NCBI GenBank assembly: GCA_937880335.1
Contig: CALFLJ010000181.1
Location: forward strand, 1-9,894
Source of the DNA: an uncultured Succinatimonas sp.
Lineage (GTDB): Bacteria; Pseudomonadota; Gammaproteobacteria; Enterobacterales; Succinivibrionaceae
Direction of reading: 5' to 3'
Length of the DNA: 9,894 nucleotides
Shown in pieces: positions 6,233-9,894 of this stretch. Under the pieces are notes generated by a model, which was not told where the DNA came from, searched no databases, and saw nothing but the letters and a program-made list of their open reading frames with translations. The stretch's first letter is position 1, and each line of letters begins with the position of its first letter. The position numbers and the translations under genes are program-made.

Positions 6233-7428
6233 TGATTGAAAAAATTTTATTAAGGCCTAAAAGATCATGGCTTAATGTCAATATCATGGGGCTTGGACAC
6301 TTCACAAGTGACTTTTATTGCAATATATTACCCTTAATGTTACCACTACTAGCTCAGCGTTTTGGCTTATCTTATGCTGAGTGTGGCTCTCTATTTATGA
6401 TATTTCAAATTGGAGCTAACTTTATTCAGCCTCCGATTGGTCTTATTGCAGATAGACGTAATGTAAACTACCTAATGCCTTTATCTATTTTGTTTGGAGC
6501 AATTTTTATTTGCTCTATAGGAGCTACAACAAACCTACTATTATTGGTTTGTTTTATTTTTACCGCGGGAATTTGTGCGTCCGGCTTCCATCCTATTGCA
6601 GGAGGAATAATGCCACACGTAACTCCTAAAAACAAAGATGTTTTAGCTACTAGTATCTTTATTGTTGGAGGAAATGTAGGTTTTGCTATTGCTCCAACTT
6701 GCGTAGCCTTTTTCCTAACATACTACGGTTCAGAAAATCTCGCTTGGCTATCATTACCTGCTATTTTAATGACCATTATTATGTATATGGCAGGGCTTAA
6801 CCGATCCACCTCATCTGGTAAAACACAGCAAGTAACATCCATATCTGAAATAGTACATAACAAAACCTTTGTAAGATTTGTTATGTCAATTGGTTTCCGC
6901 TCATTAGTATACTGCTCATTAATTGCTTATCTGCCTCTTCTTTTAAGTAGTAATGGATATACAACTAAAGAAAGTGCTTCAGCTCTTCTTTCTTTCCTGG
7001 TAGGCACAGCTTTTGGGGGTCTTGTTATTGGCGGCTTATCAGTAAGACTTGGACTCAAAAACCTCATTATGATTACATACATTGTAATTACTTTTGCCGT
7101 AGGAGTTTTCTTATATTTAGCTGACCTATCAATAGCATCTTACATTGCACTATTTATAGCAGGAGCTGGCTTATATGGATCCACACCACCTGCAATTGTC
7201 TGGTCACAAAGACTATTAACAAAAAGTGCTGCCTTTGCAACATCGATGATGTTAGGATTTACTTTTGGATTAGGCTATATTGTCTCAGTATTCACTGGTA
7301 TATTAGCAGACTTTATAGGACTTCATTATGCACTAACCCTTAGCAACATGATTGCAATGGCTTTAGCAATTTTATTATTAATATACTTAAAAGAACCGAA
7401 ACCTAAGAATTATTTAGAAAATGATTAA
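6232..7428 (+). CDS. MFS transporter, fosmidomycin-resistance (Fsr)-like
   Basis: An inner-membrane protein of 398 aa with about 12 hydrophobic segments, split by a polar loop near residues 190-212 into two six-helix halves. Features shared with the Fsr branch of the major facilitator superfamily are GHFTSDFY at 22-29 (E. coli Fsr has SHLLNDM), QPPIGLIADRR at 66-76 (the loop 2-3 motif), SGFHPIAGG at 117-125, and IVGGNVGFAIAP at 144-155. Fsr exports fosmidomycin in E. coli, but the natural substrate of such relatives is unknown, so I give no symbol. The ATG overlaps the hslO stop (TAATG) and lacks a clear Shine-Dalgarno, pointing to translational coupling. A transporter is not part of the usual hslR-hslO unit. 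Confidence 0.85.
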   Translation: MIEKILLRPKRSWLNVNIMGLGHFTSDFYCNILPLMLPLLAQRFGLSYAECGSLFMIFQIGANFIQPPIGLIADRRNVNYLMPLSILFGAIFICSIGATTNLLLLVCFIFTAGICASGFHPIAGGIMPHVTPKNKDVLATSIFIVGGNVGFAIAPTCVAFFLTYYGSENLAWLSLPAILMTIIMYMAGLNRSTSSGKTQQVTSISEIVHNKTFVRFVMSIGFRSLVYCSLIAYLPLLLSSNGYTTKESASALLSFLVGTAFGGLVIGGLSVRLGLKNLIMITYIVITFAVGVFLYLADLSIASYIALFIAGAGLYGSTPPAIVWSQRLLTKSAAFATSMMLGFTFGLGYIVSVFTGILADFIGLHYALTLSNMIAMALAILLLIYLKEPKPKNYLEND

Positions 7429-7465
7429 TTAAGTTGCATTTATTATCACAAAACATGCTTTAATC

Positions 7466-7494
7466 TAAGATAATTCTAGACAAGCTTTTATAAT
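7466..7494 (+). promoter_or_regulatory. Candidate promoter for pdxJ-ribB
   Basis: A perfect TATAAT (7489-7494) lies 69 bp before the pdxJ ATG; the -35 at 17 bp (TAAGAT, 7466-7471) is weak. The predicted leader of about 60 nt holds a small nested stem, CCC/GGG outside GGT/ACC (7518-7542), too weak to call. The 135-bp gap after the transporter has no convincing terminator, only a bulged AAG-GCAT/ATGC-TT stem near 7431-7461. Confidence 0.4.
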
Positions 7495-7563
7495 AGAGAG
7501 CTAATGAAAATTTACAGCCCGATGGTTTTATACCAAAAGGGTTAACAATTTAGGTAATAAAAA

Positions 7564-8310
7564 ATGAAACCTATTTATCTCGGTGTAAATATTGATCATG
7601 TAGCCACGGTTCGCAATGCTCGTGGCACAGAATATCCAGACCCCGTAACAGCAGCTGCATTAGCTGAAATTGCAGGAGCTGACAGTATTACCACTCACTT
7701 ACGAGAAGATCGCCGTCATATTACTGATCGTGACGTGAGAATAATTCGTCAGACAGTAAAAACAGCTTTAAACCTTGAAATGGCAGTAAATGATGATATT
7801 TTAGGAATTGCTTTAGCTATAGCGCCTCAGAAAGCATGCTTAGTTCCAGAACGCCGACAAGAAGTTACTACAGAGGGTGGGCTGGATGTTGTCGGATCAT
7901 TTGATAAAATTGCTGATGCATGTAAAGCTTTATCAAATGTGGGAACAGAGGTGTCTCTTTTTATAGACCCAAATAAAGAACAAATAGATGCAGCACTAAA
8001 ATGTGGCGCACCTACAGTTGAGTTCCACACAGGAAAATATGCAAACAGCACAGACTTTTCAAGTCAACAAAAAGAATTATCAATATTAACCGAAATGGCT
8101 TCATATGCAGACAGTTTAGGTCTAAAAGTAAACTCAGGCCACGGTTTAAATTACAATAACGTCGCTCCAATTGCAGCTATTCCCCAAATGAATGAACTTA
8201 ATATTGGTCACAGTATTATCGCAAGAGCTATTTTCACAGGTCTTAATGAAGCAGTTATGACCATGAAACAGATAATAACTAATGCTCGAGCACAATCAGC
8301 ACTAAAATGA
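7564..8310 (+). CDS. pdxJ: Pyridoxine 5'-phosphate synthase
   Basis: Last ring-forming step of the DXP-dependent vitamin B6 route: condenses 3-amino-1-hydroxyacetone phosphate with 1-deoxy-D-xylulose 5-phosphate to pyridoxine 5'-phosphate. It is a cytosolic TIM-barrel, usually an octamer. The 248-aa protein (E. coli 243) has GVNIDHVATVRNARG at 7-21, THLREDRRHI at 44-53 (His45), LEMA with Glu72, EFHTG at 153-157, SGHGLNYNN with His193, and NIGHSIIARAIF at 213-224. The catalytic His45, Glu72 and His193 are all present. AGG lies about nine bases before the ATG. In E. coli pdxJ sits between recO and acpS; here it is followed seven bases later by ribB. Confidence 0.97.
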   Translation: MKPIYLGVNIDHVATVRNARGTEYPDPVTAAALAEIAGADSITTHLREDRRHITDRDVRIIRQTVKTALNLEMAVNDDILGIALAIAPQKACLVPERRQEVTTEGGLDVVGSFDKIADACKALSNVGTEVSLFIDPNKEQIDAALKCGAPTVEFHTGKYANSTDFSSQQKELSILTEMASYADSLGLKVNSGHGLNYNNVAPIAAIPQMNELNIGHSIIARAIFTGLNEAVMTMKQIITNARAQSALK

Positions 8311-8317
8311 GGTATAC

Positions 8318-8968
8318 ATGCTAAACCATAACTTACTTGAAAACTTTGGTCTCACTGCAGAAGAGCGTGTTGAAGCGGCTCTAAATGCACTACGCGCAGG
8401 ACGTGGCATCATGGTTGTAGACAATGAAGACCGAGAAAATGAAGGAGATCTAATTTACGCAGCAGAAACCGTAACAGACGCTCAAATGGCTTTCATGATA
8501 AAGGAATGCTCTGGTATTGTATGCGTATGTGTTAACCAAGATGTTGCAGACCGTATGAAATTACCTATGATGGTAACCAATAACACCTCAACATACGGAA
8601 CTGCATTTACAATTTCAATTGATGCAGCAGAAGGTGTGACAACAGGAGTTTCAGCTCCAGATCGCGTCAAAGCAATCAAGGCATTGATTAATCCAAATGG
8701 TAAGCCTGAGGATCTAGTATCTCCTGGTCATACTTTCCCTCTAATCGCTAAGAAAGGTGGAGTATTAGAGAGAGACGGCCATACAGAGGCTTCAGTTGAT
8801 TTAGCTCGCATGGCAGGTTTAACACCTGCAGGAATTTTATGTGAGTTATGTGCACCAGATGGATTGATGGCAAGATTACCACGTGTAACCGCTTTTGCTT
8901 TCGAGAATGACTTAACTGTTGTTTCAATCGAAGATATTATTGCATATAGAAAAGCTCATAACATCTAA
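8318..8968 (+). CDS. ribB: 3,4-dihydroxy-2-butanone 4-phosphate synthase
   Basis: Converts ribulose 5-phosphate to 3,4-dihydroxy-2-butanone 4-phosphate plus formate, supplying the four-carbon unit of riboflavin; a magnesium-dependent cytosolic dimer. The 216-aa protein is the single-domain RibB form (E. coli 217), without a GTP cyclohydrolase II half. The metal and substrate loop DNEDRENEGD is at 35-44 (D-E-D in most relatives; Asn36 here), with NNTSTYGT at 88-95, TTGVSAPDR at 108-116, PGH at 136-138 and GHTEA at 154-158. The start lies 7 bases after the pdxJ stop, and the TGA of pdxJ forms part of the GAGGT Shine-Dalgarno. No room is left for the FMN riboswitch that often precedes ribB. Confidence 0.97.
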   Translation: MLNHNLLENFGLTAEERVEAALNALRAGRGIMVVDNEDRENEGDLIYAAETVTDAQMAFMIKECSGIVCVCVNQDVADRMKLPMMVTNNTSTYGTAFTISIDAAEGVTTGVSAPDRVKAIKALINPNGKPEDLVSPGHTFPLIAKKGGVLERDGHTEASVDLARMAGLTPAGILCELCAPDGLMARLPRVTAFAFENDLTVVSIEDIIAYRKAHNI

Positions 8969-8973
8969 TATAT

Positions 8974-9000
8974 AAGCTCTATTAAGCTATATTCTATAAT
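8974..9000 (+). promoter_or_regulatory. Tandem repeat and TATAAT directly before bioH
   Basis: The 36-bp ribB-bioH gap holds a near-perfect 10-bp tandem repeat, AAGCTCTATT then AAGCTATATT (8974-8993), and a TATAAT (8995-9000) ending only four bases before the bioH ATG. A promoter there would start transcription at or inside the start codon, giving a leaderless message. There is no good -35. It may equally be chance in AT-rich sequence. Confidence 0.25.
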
Positions 9001-9004
9001 TACA

Positions 9005-9811
9005 ATGATAAGAGAATCTCTGCTATTCCACGAGCTTGGCAATAGAAAAGGAAAACCATTGGTAATATCTCATGGTTGGGCAACAGATTCTCTTTTTACA
9101 AAACCAATTGCAAAACTTTTTCCTGAACGAAGGATTCTACTCTTAGACCTTCCAGGATACGGATTAAATAAGAGCAATAAGTTAAACCCTATTGAGGATA
9201 ACTTTATAGACCTTTTTCTAAGTAAAATTCCAAACAATTGTGATCTCCTATCCTGGTCTTTAAGTACACTGACTGCCATAAAAACCTGCAAGTTTGATTA
9301 TAATAAAAAGATAGATAGTTTGATAACCGTGTGTGGAGCACCTAGATTTCCGTCAGATCCAACATGGCCTGGTTTCTCATCTCGCTATGTAATACAAACT
9401 AAAGCTTTGTTTACAGAATTGAAAAGCAAAAGATTGTTACGTCTTTTTTTTATGCTTCAGTGCCAAAGCCCTCTTAATAGCGACGAGGTAAACTCTTTTT
9501 TAAAAGAAGCATCAAATAAAATAGACCTACCAAACTTTATAACTTTAAAAAGAGGTCTTACAAATATGGCGGATATAGATTTAAGGGAAGATCTAAAACA
9601 TTTAAACATCCCCTCACTTCACCTATACGGTTCACAGGATCATCTAGTTCCTGCAGAACAGAGTCTTTTTTTAAATAAATTCCTAAATAAGAATCATTAT
9701 TTTTATATTTTTAAAAATTCAGGCCATATGCCATTTCTTACCGAGCCAGATTCTTTTAGAAAAAAACTTAATATATTTTTTGAAATGGTAAAAAATAAAA
9801 GAATAAATTAA
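9005..9811 (+). CDS. bioH: Pimeloyl-ACP methyl ester esterase, BioH-like alpha/beta hydrolase
   Basis: BioH removes the methyl group from pimeloyl-ACP methyl ester, closing the pimelate stage of biotin synthesis. The 268-aa protein (E. coli 256) keeps the BioH landmarks: SHGWATDS at 22-29 (oxyanion region), LLDLPGYG at 46-53, the TV--P-F---WPG block (108-123), DIDLR then IPSLHLYG, and a triad of Ser85, Asp212 (QDHLVP) and His241 (SGHMPF). The nucleophile elbow reads S-W-S-L-S (83-87) where E. coli has G-W-S-L-G, so both glycines of GxSxG are serine. No Shine-Dalgarno is visible before the ATG, 36 bp after ribB. The gene is lysine- and AT-rich compared with ribB. BioH function is likely, but another esterase role is possible. 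Confidence 0.78.
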   Translation: MIRESLLFHELGNRKGKPLVISHGWATDSLFTKPIAKLFPERRILLLDLPGYGLNKSNKLNPIEDNFIDLFLSKIPNNCDLLSWSLSTLTAIKTCKFDYNKKIDSLITVCGAPRFPSDPTWPGFSSRYVIQTKALFTELKSKRLLRLFFMLQCQSPLNSDEVNSFLKEASNKIDLPNFITLKRGLTNMADIDLREDLKHLNIPSLHLYGSQDHLVPAEQSLFLNKFLNKNHYFYIFKNSGHMPFLTEPDSFRKKLNIFFEMVKNKRIN

Positions 9812-9894
9812 TAAAAAATTTGTAACTACTAATAACCTCAAATTAAGTTGTGAGTAGATTTTAATCTTTTTACAGTCCTTTTCGGCTTGTATGT

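Noticed and set aside
7501..7563. Riboswitch in the pdxJ leader
   Set aside because: The leader is about 60 nt with only three-base stems, too small for a known FMN, THF or similar riboswitch.
7827..8051. 74-codon minus-strand open frame inside pdxJ
   Set aside because: It is a shadow of pdxJ in the opposite strand, without supporting signals.
8482..8679. 65-codon minus-strand open frame inside ribB
   Set aside because: It is opposite the conserved RibB core and has no features.
9070..9291. 73-codon minus-strand open frame inside bioH
   Set aside because: It is opposite the BioH catalytic region and has no features.
9826..9870. Terminator after bioH
   Set aside because: CTACT and AGTAG could pair, but the stem is 5 bp with a 22-nt loop, too weak to support despite the Ts that follow.

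Overview
The window is an AT-rich (about one third GC by eye), gene-dense stretch of a bacterial chromosome. It is most likely from a gammaproteobacterium. ArgH, NudE, Hsp15, Hsp33, RibB and BioH all read like the Escherichia coli proteins in length and motifs. The divergent nudE / hslR-hslO arrangement is also a gammaproteobacterial neighbourhood. ArgG (about 411 aa) and ArgF (about 302 aa) are of the shorter forms and are followed by a separate argH, without the ArgA fusion seen in vibrios and relatives. A low-GC host-associated or anaerobic lineage such as Succinivibrionaceae or Orbaceae would fit, but that is a guess from composition and gene content.

Layout. (1) Bases 1-186 are the right end of an insertion sequence: the last 39 codons of an ISL3-type transposase, a hairpin, and a probable terminal inverted repeat stopping 10 bp short of the argH stop codon. 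(2) Bases 197-3861, minus strand, are argF-argG-argH, the last three steps from ornithine to arginine. A terminator-shaped hairpin lies between argG and argH. (3) Bases 4137-4709, minus strand, are nudE, a Nudix hydrolase. (4) Bases 4710-4968 are a very AT-rich divergent promoter region with two palindromes and a good sigma70-like promoter. (5) Bases 4969-7428, plus strand, are hslR-hslO-MFS: Hsp15, the redox chaperone Hsp33 and an Fsr-like 12-TM transporter, all with overlapping ends. (6) Bases 7564-9811, plus strand, are pdxJ-ribB-bioH, key steps of vitamin B6, riboflavin and biotin synthesis packed together. (7) The last 83 bp hold no clear gene; an 18-codon open tail on the minus strand may be the end of a convergent gene.

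How it fits together. The left part makes arginine. The middle part handles stress to ribosomes and proteins, plus nucleotide-sugar / dinucleotide housekeeping. The right part makes cofactors. No gap between genes exceeds 300 bp. I see no CRISPR array, phage, toxin-antitoxin or defence module, no tRNA or rRNA, and no gene that is clearly of an undescribed type. The points most worth a second look are the IS insertion beside argH, the argG/argH hairpin, the unusual transporter in the hslR-hslO operon, the three-vitamin cluster, and the BioH protein with a non-canonical S-W-S-L-S nucleophile elbow and no visible ribosome binding site.
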